DNA from: Malus domestica
Taxonomy: Eukaryota > Streptophyta > Magnoliopsida > Rosales > Rosaceae
DNA: 64,000 nt
Direction: 5' to 3'
Assembly: GCF_042453785.1 (NCBI RefSeq)
Contig: NC_091671.1
Location: forward strand, 34,735,001-34,799,000
In this document: piece after piece, positions 31,490 through 43,697 of the stretch
How positions within the stretch are numbered: the stretch's first letter is position 1
How the letters are laid out: each line of letters begins with the position of its first letter
The notes under the pieces: generated by a model
Databases searched by the model: none
Told to the model about the DNA's origin: nothing
Seen by the model: the letters and a program-made list of their open reading frames with translations, nothing else
Program-made: the position numbers and the translations under genes

Positions 31490-31939
31490 CCTTGAATTAA
31501 GGGAATTGACAACACTATCTATCACCCTAAAATTCTTTGTACGGTGAACATGCAACCTAACCTAACAAATAAGACACATCCCTTGAATTAAGGGAATTGA
31601 CAATAAGACAAATAAGACACATCTCTTGAATTAAGAGAATTGACAACAAGAGACACATTCCTTGAATTAAGGGAATTGACAACACTATCTATCACCATAA
31701 AATCCTTAGTACGGTGAACATGCAACCTAACCTAACAAATAAGACACATCCTTTGAATTAAGGGAATTGACAACAAGACAAATAAGACACATCATTTGAA
31801 TTAAGGGAATTGACAACAAGAGACACATCCCTTGAATTAAGGGAATTGACAACACTATCTATCACCCTAAAATCCTTTGTACGGTGAACATGCAACCTAA
31901 CCTAACCCTAGTTGCCATTCTTTCTTCCAATACTCCCCA

Positions 31940-34900
31940 TCAAGATGGATCAAAGGGATTAATTGATCCAAGCTTGAACAAAAGACGCTGAAAAATTAGA
32001 GAGGTTAATCCTTTTGTGAAAATATCCGCAAGTTGATCATAACTGCGCGTGTACGGAGTATCGATTACCTTGGACTGAACTTGATTTCTGACGTAATGAC
32101 AATCAACTTCAATATGTTTAGTTCGCTCATGGAATACAGGATTCGATGCAATGTGCATTGCGGCCTGATTATCATAGTGTAGGGACATGGGTTGTTGATG
32201 AGGAAAACCTAAAGCCAACAGAAGGCTTTTAAGCCAAATAAGTTCACAAGCAGTCGACGCCATAGCACGATATTCTGCCTCTGCACTAGAACATGCAACA
32301 ACACTTTGTTTCTTGCTTTTCCAGGTAACTAGGTTGCCTCCCACAAACGTACAAAACCCAGTGGTAGACTTGCGATCGAGTGAATTGCCTGTCCAGTCAG
32401 CATCGGTATAGCCTGAGATCTGAGTGTGACTATTGTTGCGCATAAGAATTCCTCTACCAATGGAACCCTTAAGATAACGTAGCACATGATGAACAATCTT
32501 CAAATGATCCATGCTTGGAGAGTGAATAAACTGGCTAACAATGCTGACGGCATATGATATATCAGGAAGTGTGATAGTCAGATAAATGAGTTTGCCAACC
32601 ATTCTTTGATAGTAACTTAAATTGGGAAGTGGATCACCATGAGTTTTTAGCTTCAAGTTGCTATCCAAGGGGGTACGAGCAGGCTTGCAATCTGTCATTT
32701 TTGCTTCGTGAAGAATATCCATGACATACTTGCGTTGGTTGAGGAAGAAACCCTTGTGAAAGTGTGCCATCTCGATACCCAAAAAGTATTTGAGAGTGCC
32801 AAGATCCTTGATAGCAAACTTGTTGAGATACTGTTTAAGAGCATTAATCTCTAACATATTATCACCTGTCACAATTAGATCATCAACATAAATGAGCACA
32901 ACTAGTTTACCCACTGAGCTGGAACGAACAAATAGGGAAGAATCCGTAATACTTCGACAAAAACCAACCTTTTCCAGAACATGACTGAGCTTGGCATACC
33001 ATGCACGTGAACTTTGCTTGAGACCATAAATGGATTTATGGAGTTTGCACACCATTTCTGGATTGTTTGATTGAGGATGACCTAGGGGTAACTTCATGTA
33101 AACCTCTTCTTCAAGTTCACCATGCAGGAAAGCATTTTTAACATCCATTTGAAAGAGAGGCCATGCATTGTTAATTGCAACTGACAACAATACTCTAACA
33201 GTGTTCATTTTTGCCACCGGAGCAAATGTCTCTTTATAATCGACGCCATAGGTTTGTGTAAAACCTCGAGCAACCAAGCGAGCCTTATTCCTTTCGATTG
33301 TGCCATCTGAATGAAACTTAATTTTGTACACCCAACAACTCCCCACTGCCTTATTTCCTTTTGGAAGTTTCACTATAGTCCATATGTTATTTTCATGGAG
33401 GGCTTGAAGCTCATCTGCCATAGCATTTCTCCACTCACTGTGAAGATTGGCTTCTTGAAAACTTTGAGGTTCTCGAGCTTCATTAATGGCACTTAGGAAT
33501 GTAGCAAAAGAAGATGAGACTTTTCTATAGTCAATAACATCAGTCACGGGATACCTGGCAGTGTAGGTCACATAATCATGCAACTTGGATGGAAGCTTCC
33601 TCTCTCGTGCAGGATTGCGACGAACTGTAGGAGATTGAACTATAGGTATTTGAACAACATCATGGTTGGAAGGATCACTGGAGGGTGCAGTGTGAATCTT
33701 CGATGAGGAAGGGGTTTCATCTTCAAGATGTTCCACCGAGTGAAGATTAACATCATCCGGCACATGATCACTAGGAGTGCATGTTGCATCTTCTCCGTTT
33801 GGATATGGAAAAGGAAATAAGTCCATCAAATGCTCCCCCTGTCTAGAGTAATCCAGTGATTGTGAGAAGTAAGGAACATGTTCTTCAAATTTAACATCCC
33901 TTGAAACAACCATTTTTCTAGTTGTTGAATTATAGCACTTGTAACCTTTTTGGGTAGATGAATAACCTAGAAAGACACATTTGGCAGCCCTTGGGTCTAG
34001 CTTGTCACGATTATGAGCTTGAATGTGAACAAAGCATGTACACCCAAAGACTCTCAAATGGGAAAAGTTGATCTTTCTATTTTTCAAGACCTCATAAGGT
34101 GATTTAAAATTCAATACTTTACTAGGCAATCTATTGATGAGATATGCCGCAGTAAGAACTCCTTAAGACCAAAACTTCTTAGGCACATTCATGTGAAACA
34201 TAAGAGCTTTAGTATTCTCAAGTAGATCTCTATTCTTCCTCTCGGCCACCCCATTTTGTTGAGGTGTTCCAACACAACTTGTTTGGTGTAATATACCATG
34301 CGTGCTCAAGTAGTGCGACATGTTATGAGACATATATTCTGTGCCGTTATCTGATCATAAAATATGAATTTTTGAAGCAAATTGGGTGGCCACAAGTCTA
34401 TGAAAATCTTGAAAAACTTCCATCACTTCACTTTTAAATTTCAAAAGATACAACCAAGTAATCCTTGTGAAATCGTCCACAAAAGTTACAAAATATTTGT
34501 ATCCATCAAAAGACTCTAGAATTGGTCCCCAAACATCGGAATGCACGATTTCAAAAGGATTACTAGCCCTAGACAAAGAGGAAGTAAATGGTAATCTAGT
34601 AAACTTAGAAAAATGACAAACATCACAAGGACTTGTAACTTTGCACATGTTTGGGAACAAGGTGGATAAAACTTTTTCAGAAGGATGTGCTAGACGTTGG
34701 TGCCAAAGTTGTTGTTCTTGAGCTAAGCTTGAAGTGACTTGAAAAACCTTGGGAACTTGAATATGCTTGGAAAGATAGTAGAGACCATTTAAGAAAAATC
34801 CTTCACCAATCGTCTTCTTGGTGACTACATCCTGAAAGATCACATTTTTAGGAGAGAAAATGGCAAGACAATTTAATGAGTTTGTGATCTTGCCAACAGA

Positions 34901-36283
34901 TAAAAGTTGAAAAGGGAATGAGGGAACATAAAGAGCCTCGGACTCGACATCACTTGAGATCAAATGTATTTTTCCTTTTCCCACAACCATAGCATTTTTT
35001 CCATTGGCAACTAACATTTGAGATGGAATAGAAAAATTTTCAAATTTATGCAAGTTTGTAGACTTGTTAGTCATATGATCAGTGGCTCCAGAATCTACAA
35101 TCCAATAATCAGGCACATTACCAATGTTGAGAGCAGTTGAGAATGAGTGTAAGATACCTGGGATGTCCCTTTGTACCATGCCTTCATTTCCAGCCAGGAA
35201 GCCAGCAAACTGTCCTAGTAGTGCAGTTTGATTATTGTCACATTGATTTAGTGGTCATTCACTATCTCCAAGACCTTGTTTCTTATGAAGAAACATAGCA
35301 AACTCGTTGATCAGTGCAACTAGATTAGTTGTGAACTTCAGTGCTCCCTCAGAAGAAGTTGTGGCAACATGATTTGCCTTGTAAGAAGGGTGGTACGAGC
35401 CTTTCGAGACACCTTTGTTATCCCTAGGAAACTTTGGTTTTAACTCTGGATGAAGAATCCAGCATCGGTCTCTTGAGTGCCCACCAGCATCAAAATGGCT
35501 ACATTTTAAGCCAGTTTTCTTTCCTTTGTAGCCTCTCTCCTCACCAAGTTTTTGGTTAGAGAAGTAAGCCCTAGCTTCTGGTATATTTGCCTTTATGTCC
35601 AAGGTTATGACTTTCCTTCGAACCTTTTCTCTTTGAATTATGGCACACACACTTGAAAAAGAAGGCAGGTCAGGATTCATGAGGATATGGCTTCGAAGAT
35701 CTTCGAATTCAGGGCTCAGGCTTGCTAGGAGTTGGAATATTTTGTCTTCCTCGGCTCTCTTAGTTAGCACAGCAGCGTCGATGGTGTGTGGTCGATACAC
35801 ATTCAGCTCGTTCCACATAGTGGTCAGCTTTCCAAGATGTTGCACAAATGGCTTCCCTTCCTGTTGCAAACCAGCAATGTCCTTCTTTAACTGAAACATA
35901 CAAGCTGCATTGTTCTGATTTCCATACATTTCCTTGAGATTTTTCCAAATAGTCATGGAGGATTCAACATAGCTAAAATTTTTTGCAATCTTACGATCCA
36001 TGGAATTGAGTAGCCATGACATGACCAACTGGTCTTTGCATAGCCAAGCATCATACTCTAGTGAGGTAGTCTCAGGCATTGGAATAGCACTATTAACATA
36101 ACCAAGCTTTGATCGTCCTCCCAGAGCAAGAGAAACTGCTCTCTCCCATGGAAGATAGTTAAACTCATTTAGCAAGACAGAACTAAGATGTTGATTTGGG
36201 TTGATATCAATATCTGAGTGTGGTGATGGTGGAGTAGCATGAAAGCCGTCTCCTTCCAAATTTACTGAGCTTTCTTCAGCCAT
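31940..36283 (-). pseudogene. Copia gag-pol frame with three in-frame stops
   Basis: One uninterrupted register runs from ATG 36283 to the stop at 31940 with no frameshift, but it is closed three times: at 35257-35255 after gag, at 34357-34355 inside integrase just before the SDNGTEY motif, and a TAA at 34165-34163. Order: gag with UBN2-like region (36283-35255); protease DYWIVDSGATDHMT near 35100; pre-integrase HQRLAHPSEKV; integrase core HSDVWGP and PQQNGVAERKN; RT with YVDD at 32890-32879; RNase H ending with KSTTGFC and SSAEAEYRAMA. In the gag zinc knuckle (35503-35464) the second Cys is Phe. It could not make a full polyprotein. Confidence 0.93.
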
Positions 36284-36353
36284 GATTGAAGGACAAGAAG
36301 AAGCTCACAAATCTCTCAAGAGAACACCACAGAAACAGGCCGGTTAGGGTCAC

Positions 36354-36365
36354 GCTCTGATACCA
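36354..36365 (-). other. Copia primer-binding site (initiator Met tRNA)
   Basis: Minus strand TGGTATCAGAGC directly abuts the 5' LTR with no spacer, complementary to the 3' end of initiator tRNA-Met as in most plant Copia elements. Confidence 0.93.
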
Positions 36366-36700
36366 TATTGAATTTTGTGAATGGTATATTCATCATAAGA
36401 CAATCACGTACAAGAGATAGCAAATATATATGTGCTAGAGGGAAGAAAACAAGACTACCTATCCCTCATTGATTTACGTCTATAGCTAACAAAAAAGAAA
36501 AAACAAATAAGACACATCCCTTGAATTAAGGGAATTGACAACAAGACAAATAAGACACTTCCCTTGAATTAAGGGAATTGACAACAAGAGACACATCCCT
36601 TGAATTAAGGGAATTGACAACACTATCTATCACCCTAAAATCCTTTGTACAGTGAACATGCAACCTAACCTAACCCTAGTTGCCATTCTTTCTTCCAATA
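36366..36700 (-). repeat. 5' LTR of the Copia element
   Basis: 335 bases with TATTG...CAATA ends and three copies of the CCCTTGAATTAAGGG hairpin block. This is the unexpanded reference for its partner LTR. Confidence 0.92.
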
Positions 36701-36705
36701 AGAGC

Positions 36706-37169
36706 CCTTGCCAACATCTCAAAATCTTTGTCTAAAGAGCATCCTCCTTGTATTCAATCCTGCTTATCCAGGGCTTGCTTCTCCACTTCTTATGAACGTG
36801 TCCAAGTAAATATTTCTTTTCCCATTTTATTAGGTTTTTTTTAATATCTTTTTGGCATCTTGGGTTAATCTATCAATGATTCGATGTTAGTCGAACCCTA
36901 GACAACCCAGTGAATATTGGACTAAGAACATGCTAGCGAACAAGTTATAAGAGGAACAACCTTTTGTATCTTAATTCGCCTCTCCTTTTGGATATAAGTG
37001 TGCTAGAAAAGGCATAAATATATTAAGGCACCTACTTTTTAGGATACGCGCTCGAGAAAATTTATGTATGCCTCCAGTTCTGTTGTAATTAGAGTAGTAT
37101 TATTATGCGAAACATATAGAGAATAAAAATTATCCTTATAGCTGTGCTTATTTTTTATTTTTTCTCCCA
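36706..37169. other. intergenic, nothing recognised
   Basis: No motif seen. It ends in a pyrimidine-rich tract and ATGAAATAG near 37176 that would make a fair splice acceptor for the LEA-like fragment that follows. Confidence 0.45.
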
Positions 37170-37177
37170 TGAAATAG

Positions 37178-37550
37178 GACCCAAGAAATAGGCCACCGAC
37201 AGAGGCAGGCAGGCATGGAGCAACGACCGGAGGAAGAGAAAGTGATACCAGGATTGATGACATGAGCGTTACAAGATTTGTAGCAGACACAGCAAGACAA
37301 GGCGCTGCAAAAACGGCTGATGTCGCGGAGGACCTGGTTAACTTGGCCAAGGGAGACAAATAATGTTGCATGGGATTCTGCCAAGAACACTACCCGGAAG
37401 GTCACCGACACTTTGGTTGCTGAGGCTGATGAGAACGTCGTTGATACAGCTGAGTATAGAACTATTGAAGATCTGAGTACGTTCGCAGATCAGAATGACC
37501 ACCATCAGAAAGAAGGATCACATTTGATCAGGGATGAGAATGTAATATGA
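37178..37550 (+). pseudogene. LEA-like coding fragment, frameshifted
   Basis: One frame gives DTARQGAAKTADVAEDLVNL then AKGDK and a stop at about 37362. The adjacent frame continues as NNVAWDSAKNTTRKVTDTLV, then VDTAEYRTIEDLS, to a TGA at 37548-37550. Ala/Lys/Asp-rich amphipathic repeats are typical of LEA_4-type proteins. No start codon region or first exon lies in the preceding 400 bases. It resembles the end of the locus at 18.5-19.1 kb in composition and in the motif 'AW(K/D)(A/S)(S/A)K(E/N)TT'. It is either that gene's displaced 3' part or a decayed paralogue. Confidence 0.5.
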
Positions 37551-38039
37551 GACTTGATAAATAGGGCTTTTAATTATTCCCAGACTTTGTTGACTCTGTG
37601 CAACTTCCTCACAAATCGAGGGGAAATCGTATGTTGAATCTTATCTTTTCTTATTTATTAGTATAGAAAAGGGTATAAAGAGAAGATGTAGATATAAATT
37701 GTAATTTTGGGTGCAAGTGTACATATATATATATGTTAGATGTATGTTTAACATCCACTTGCGACTTTGGAAATATACTCGATCTATTTACAGTTTGAAT
37801 CAGTAATTATGACATCAACTAACCTAACGCTAAATCAAAATCAATATCAATTTGAGGTAGATTATTCTACTTACACAATTTGGACACATGAAGAATACAA
37901 CTTCAATTGTAGAAATGTAAGTAAGCTTATGTATTTCCTCATAAAATGCGATCATGTAAACAATTGGGGTTATTTAAATTATTAGGGTTATTGGGCAAGG
38001 TTTTCTTAGAGGCTCTCTGACGTGTGATGTAATTCAAGT
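37551..38039. other. intergenic, probable 3' flank of LEA-like fragment
   Basis: Only short AT-rich ORFs; a short TATATATATATATG run near 37724. Confidence 0.45.
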
Positions 38040-38320
38040 TTAATTTACGTGGAAGTACGTAGGTGGTTTTATGGTAGAGTCTCAATTTTTTTCATGGTAT
38101 CATAGCAGGTAGTTCTACGTGTGGCGCTCCACGTCACCTCGTTGTGCTAACGGCTTGAAAATTCGTCACACGTAAGTGGGCGTGTTGAGAATGAGTCTCA
38201 CATTGATGAGAGAAGGGACCTTGCATGAACTTATAAGAGGTTGAGCTACTCCTTATATTGCCAATTAGTTTTATAGTAAAATCTAAACTTTCTTCACTGT
38301 TGGGCTCAACACGTGAATAT
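38040..38320 (+). repeat. interspersed repeat with GGTATCA...CACGT, copy 1
   Basis: It contains CATGGTATCATAGCAGGT, an ACGTGTGGCGCTCCACGT hairpin, CACACGTAAGTGGGCGTGTT and GAGTCTCACATTGATGAGAG. The same blocks in the same order occur on the opposite strand at 61290-61470. The GGTATCA...AGCA string looks like a tRNA-Met or PBS relic, so this may be a TRIM/LTR fragment or tRNA-related SINE. Confidence 0.6.
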
Positions 38321-39860
38321 TATAAGTAAGACTTTATTTTTCATACGATTTTTTTTTTATGACAAATGATATGATTATCTATTGAATAGATTTTACTTAA
38401 AAGAGAGATTCAACCACGAAATCTCGAGTACAAAGACAGATACTCTTGACCTATTAGTCATTGCTGTTCTGTACGATTCATTACTCTCTTTTTTGTCAAT
38501 ACGATTCATTGCTCTCAACTTTAATGAAATTATGTCTTGCTTATTATATTAAAGGCATGCCTACAATATAATCATAGCTTGTCTCCCCTCTCACTTTGCC
38601 ATTGTTTAAAGGTACGCTCCTAGATCACCATTGTTGCTAATTTCTATGTTTTCTTCTCCTACGTTCGGTAAGGTTCACACCGCGCATATGCTTGTTTTAT
38701 CCTTCTCAAGCATCTGATGCAAATATGTATGAAAATGTGAGAACCATATTTAGTTGATTGCTTAAAGTGATACATTGATTTCTGAATGTGATACTAATTT
38801 TACATCACATACTCTTTTTTCGGATCCAGAAAGAAGCCATATCTACTTCACATTGTTCTCAGTCAAACACTAACGAAATGCGCATGGAATGGTGTTTCCA
38901 GCAGGAAAGATCAAACTTTTGTGGAACTTGTATAAGGTCTCAGAAATATTTTGTATAACTTCTAATTTTGTATGATATTAGTGTTGTGTGGTGTTTACTT
39001 TGTCAAACTATACATCTTAAATGATTTTGTTTTTCATTTATTTGTTTTATAGCAACATATGAGAAGGAGTTGAGATAACTCAAAGCTGAACGGAAATCAA
39101 GTCGAAATGAGCAGTGTGGCAGGGTGAACTTGCTCATCTTTAAACCCTAAGAGTACAATTTGATGAGTTTTGGATATTTCTTTTTTGTTTCTGTTTTTTT
39201 CTCGATTGGGATTTTTGTAACAAATTCATAATTAGGCATGTGTATGATCTGTTTCTTTTAAGTTGTGGTTTTTTCTTCCTCGTTCTTTTTGACAGGAAAT
39301 TTCTTTGCTCTGTTATTCGTGGCACCACGGTAATGCACCAGACGATTTGATATGACTTTAATATCTGTTTTTCCATTAAATTGTCTGTCGTTTCTCTCAT
39401 TATTTCATTGAAATTTCGCACTAACCGATAGAAATGATGAGAATGTATGCATTAGATGATTTCATTGTATGAACAGATGAGTATCAACAGAATCCTTTCT
39501 TTGGTTACTTTATCCGTTTTGAAACTGCATTAATAAACTCTTGTTGGTATTGCCTTCTTATTGTGGTTTTCTTCCTTATTTTTACAGGAAATGCAACACT
39601 TCTTTGCTACAACGTGTGCTCTCATGTGGGTTTCGATACCATTTCCTTTTTCTGATAAATTGGCTACGTTGTCACCCTTTTTTAATTGGGTTATGATATT
39701 AAGAGATTTGTTTTTCGTGTTTTATAAGAAATTTGTAGATGTTATGGTGGATGATAACTATGTAGTTTTATATCATACAATGTGAATTGTCTTTGAGGAT
39801 TTTATTTATGTTTCTTGCATCATGTGACCCTAAAATTGCAAACAAAGATGAAAGAGGCGA
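38321..39860. other. intergenic, no gene seen
   Basis: AT-rich. A 74-codon ORF at 39561-39785 has hydrophobic stretches but no recognised motif, and is likely chance. Confidence 0.45.
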
Positions 39861-39864
39861 TGGT

Positions 39865-40182
39865 TTTAGATTAGTGATCAACTTTTAGTGACCTCTCTTG
39901 AGGTCACTACATGATGAATGTGATTTTCAGTGTAGTGATATTATTTTTGTGACGAAATAAGTGATCAAAATTGTTGTAATTGAAGATTCTTGACATAGTG
40001 ACCATGCAAAATAGGTTACTAATAGTTTGGCGTATTTGTGACCTAATCTTTTAGCGGGTTATCAAAGAGAATTTGTGAAGAGCTTTTAGTGACCACTCTT
40101 TATTGGTCAGAGTGAAATTAGCGACCAATTTACTTACTTTCAATGACCAACCAGGTCACTAAAGCCCTCTTTCCTTGTAGTG
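39865..40182. mobile_element. CACTA-like transposon end
   Basis: It ends at 40182 with CCTTGTAGTG, the inverse of the CACTACAAGG terminus of CACTA elements. Subterminal AGTGACC / GGTCACT motifs recur in both orientations (about 39890, 39903, 39996, 40090, 40155), as expected for transposase-binding repeats. The left CACTACAAG end is missing, so it is truncated and non-autonomous. Confidence 0.6.
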
Positions 40183-40415
40183 GCAAAATAATTTTTTTAT
40201 TTACTTTTCAAATTTCATGTCACGCATGGTATATATAGAGATGCGAATTGCAATGAGGTTCAACAATGGTGTTATTCCAACAACAAAACTGGTATTATTT
40301 TCATAGACGCCAAGTGAATTAAGATGCATTTCTCGCAATTAATTTTTGTTGGATCATGTTTAGCAATTTTGATATGCTAATCTTTTGATATATCAAAATT
40401 CATGTTATTTTCATT

Positions 40416-40416
40416 G

Positions 40417-40452
<36 letters not shown>
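40416..40452. repeat. (AT)n microsatellite
   Basis: About 18 uninterrupted AT units. Confidence 0.97.
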
Positions 40453-40455
<3 letters not shown>

Positions 40456-40517
40456 AAATTCATGTTAATATTTTGTGGCTGGTATTAATATGTCCAAATT
40501 AAGGCAATTAGTTTTTC

Positions 40518-40681
40518 CATCACCATATTCTAGTGGTATTTCTCTTTACTTGTAAATGAGAGGTTTTAGGTTTGATTTTTGCCAAAGACGAATTTGAACC
40601 ACATTATTACTAACCCATTATAAGGCTTACCTCACTCCCTCACCCCTTAATGTAGATAATATTATTTGTTAAAAAAAAAAG
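40518..40681 (+). mobile_element. SINE-like element, copy 1
   Basis: A TCTAGTGGTATTTCTCTT box near 40528 and GAGGTTTTAGGTTTGATTTT (B-box-like) lead to a body with AATTTGAACCACATTATTA and CCTCACCCCTTAATGTAGA, ending in GTT and A10. Related copies lie at 59.1 kb and, inverted, 60.0 kb. A tRNA-derived pol III SINE is the likeliest identity. Confidence 0.6.
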
Positions 40682-40750
40682 GCAGTTAGTTTTCCTTTCC
40701 TGAATATTTTGGTGGTCCAACTTTCGTCTCATTACAGTAACCCTACATTT

Positions 40751-41013
40751 TAATACAACAAAACCTTATCTCATTAAGTGAGGATGGATGTATAAATCAT
40801 AGAATACTATTGCGCTCATTTTCATGTCAAGTCTTTTGTCTTTTCTTAAAGTTTCTTTCCAAATCTTCCTAGGACTTCCTCTATTTCTTTTTCCCTGAGC
40901 ATTTGCCTTATAAGCTCATTTTCTAACCAAAACATATGTAGGTCTTCGGTTCACATGTCCAACCACCTTAACCGATTTTGACTCATTTAATTCTCAATTG
41001 CAGCCACTCCTAC
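40751..41013 (-). mobile_element. RTE LINE copy 3, 3' half
   Basis: The minus-strand sequence matches the 3' end of the 9.3-kb LINE, from its terminal AAGTGAG..TAAGG end to the RLRWFGH-coding region (ACATGTCCAACCACCTTAAC on the plus strand). It is clearly diverged. It is cut at 41013 by the Gypsy element and resumes at 49179. Confidence 0.85.
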
Positions 41014-42291
41014 TGACACACCCCGATCTCGATGTCCGAAGGACAGTGAGATGGTCACGTGCTGGCTGACATCCGAGGGTGATGCAAGTCATTTAATGAA
41101 TGTATATGCCGAGAACATGTGAAATATGCATATAAATTTTGTTCAAACTACATAATACAATATTCAAATGCAAACTTTACCAAACTAATATAATAATATC
41201 CAGTCGTCAATAAAATGACAGTGATAATGCATAACATGTTCAGAGCATACATTTAATTCAGAATACAAGCAGAAGGTGTAACAGAAACTGCTATTACAAG
41301 TGATGTAAAAATCAGAGAGGATGACACGATATCACTGGTAAGGGAATGCCTCGTAGCTCGGATCGTATGCCTCATTCCTATGTCATGAGGGAGCGCAAAA
41401 CAAACATGAGTGGACCAAGTTGATAAATATATAATATTAAAACAGTTATTCAACAACGTACTAACCCCCAAAGTTTTATGACAACTCAATAACATAATAA
41501 GTTTTTCCGAAAACCCTAGCATGCCATAAAACCTTCGTAAAACGTATATCATATATAGTGTGCTAAATAGTGGTATCAGTTTTGACCGAAGGCATAGAGT
41601 GCTCTTCATTTGCCCGAAGGCATATAAGTATCAATCGTCTGTAGGCTCCTACAGCACCGACCCGAAGGTAAATATATATGTATTAATCGCCCGTAGGCTC
41701 CTACAACACCCACCCGAAGGCGTGTATATGTATCAATTGCATATAGGCTCCTACAGCACCCGTCCGAAGGCATATATAGTAACCACTACATAAGCACAAA
41801 AACATTGCATATAATCTTTCCAACATAAGCACATATATCTCAACGGAGCTCAGTAGCTCAAACATCATATCTCAAAACATCTTCATAGTATATAGTCATC
41901 CATTATATATACTACAAAAAACATAAAAATCGATAAAGTATGGTATTCCAAAATATTCTCAGTAAAGCATAATATTTCGTAAAGTGTAAATCTAATTTAC
42001 TCATAACCGTTTCACAAAACGTAACCATTAAATCATGATTTTCATGTATGCATTTCTAACAGTAAAATCATGCATTTTAGAAGGGGTCCATTCATAGATA
42101 CTTTGTTGTCGAAGAGCCGTGCGAAATAGGAAGAACGAAATCACCTCTAATAATCGCACCTAAGCACATTGTTGAGCCATATATTTTCATAGAGAAAATA
42201 TATTAGCAAGTTTTATAAAAGATGGGGACATTTAAAAAAAATAGTCCAAAACATGGACTGACCATAAATAAGGTTCACATTATATATATCT

Positions 42292-42293
42292 TT

Positions 42294-42336
<43 letters not shown>

Positions 42337-42338
42337 CA
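42292..42338. repeat. (TA)n microsatellite
   Basis: About 20 TA units inside the inserted LTR. Confidence 0.95.
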
Positions 42339-42783
42339 TATATAAGGAGAGAAAAAAATCTCAACAACCGACAAACCAAAAAATAAAGTTCTTGTCTATC
42401 CAGAACTCTCCTAAGCTCCCACGTTCTCAACTCAGTAAGGTGATGGCCTTCCTCAACTTCCCCACACCCTGGGAAAGTAGAACACGTAAAAAAAAATGGA
42501 AGAGGTTAATGGAACTGCTCCTTGAGTCTATAAAAAGGGGAGGGCACACGAAAAAGAAATGGGAGGGCACACGAAAAAGGCAACAAGAGGGACAGACGCA
42601 CAAGCAGCAACTGTCGAGGATCCCATTGCTCAGAGAGAGATGTACTGCAGCAAAGCCCTAACAGGCCAAGTAGGTCAAGAGCTCTGCTTCCAAGAAACCT
42701 AAACAAGTCGCTGCAAAAAAAGATCTTCTGGTGTCATCGTTTTGTCCAAGTAGCTACTTTGAAGCCATTTAAGATTACGCCCC

Positions 42784-43074
42784 ATGAAAGGTAGCCACCG
42801 CAGTCAACCTCCGCAAAAATTTGAGCATGATGATCCAGGTGACAAGCTTATGGATTTGTACGGGCAATTGTTGCCATCTTTACTCATGAACCACAAGAAT
42901 GAAGAGGCCACAGAAGAGTTCCTCTTGGGACAAAGCAGGCTACAAGCTAAAATACACTATATTGATTTGATTAATCCCAAGGCAGCGGATATGCCTCTAA
43001 AACTTACGAAACTGTTTCATGGCCAAGCATCTTATGGTAGCCAGGAGTTGCAGAAAATGGGACGATGCATATGA
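42784..43074 (+). pseudogene. unidentified ORF inside the inserted LTR
   Basis: 97 codons starting MKGSHRSQPPQKFEHDDPGD and containing LLPSLLMNHKNEEATEEFLL and KLTKLFHGQASYGSQELQ. The composition looks like real protein, unlike the surrounding LTR. I recognise no domain. Possibilities are a captured host exon or a decayed gag-like piece. Confidence 0.35.
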
Positions 43075-43259
43075 ATGCATAGAAGGCTTGCTGGAAATAA
43101 ATATTTCACTTCCTTTTGGTCACCCTAAATATGATGACAGTAGAAGGATTAATTGAAGGAAACTGAGATAACATAGGATTCTAAAAGTCTATTTAAAGGT
43201 CAAAATGAGGCTATCGTACACGGGACCCTAATCTCACAAAAACCATGTTTGAGATATAA

Positions 43260-43604
43260 AAAATAAAAAAAATAAAAAAATAAAAAAAGGGAATGAAGGC
43301 TAGTACAACTTTTGTCACGTTTGATCGACCTATGCATGGTTTAAGCCCACGAAAGGGGGATGGCTACTGCATGTATTGAGGAGGAAAATACTTGAAACCA
43401 CATGGAAAAGTCATGCAAAGATGGAGTCCTAATTCACTAAGGATTTATAACACAAGGGAAGCTTTTCAATAAGCCAATGCAAGTTGATCTCGTGGGCCCA
43501 CCATTTCCACCAAAATGGACTTGTAGGCTTGAGCACCCATTAAGTCAGGGGTCCAAAACATGCAACGTCAACCAAGCTAACCCGTTATCAAGTACAAATA
43601 CAAA
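43260..43604. other. inserted-LTR sequence without coding
   Basis: It begins with an AAAAAATA-rich run (43258-43287). No ORF or repeat of note until the tandem arrays. Confidence 0.5.
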
Positions 43605-43697
43605 TGGGTGACGAGGACGACGCGATAACTCCAAGCACGGTAGATGTGAACCATCTCAGAACCATCTTAAAGCACAAAGCTCGGTGGACTTACATCA

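Larger units (their letters stand above)
30983..31932 (-). repeat. 3' LTR of the Copia element, expanded
   Basis: 950 bases against 335 for its partner. The extra length comes from a Cassandra-like insertion (31205-31489) and from extra copies of a block containing CCCTTGAATTAAGGG, a small hairpin (CCCTT/AAGGG), and of a roughly 170-base unit with TCACC(C/A)TAAAAT and GTACGGTGAACATGCAACC at about 31522, 31693 and 31862. The partner has three copies of the hairpin block; this one has about nine. Confidence 0.9.
30978..36705 (-). mobile_element. complete Ty1/Copia retrotransposon, inactivated
   Basis: The element spans 30983-36700 with AGAGC target duplications at 30978-30982 and 36701-36705. 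It reads on the minus strand: 5' LTR 36366-36700, primer-binding site 36354-36365, coding 36283 to 31940, polypurine tract just right of 31932, 3' LTR 30983-31932. Both LTRs have perfect 5-base ends TATTG...CAATA rather than TG...CA. Over the first 125 aligned bases the two LTRs differ at six positions by eye. The 3' LTR is much longer because of tandem expansion and a later insertion. Confidence 0.95.

Noticed and set aside
36354..36365. tRNA-Met gene
   Set aside because: Only the 12 bases of a primer-binding site; no cloverleaf. The same applies at 4530 and 47100.
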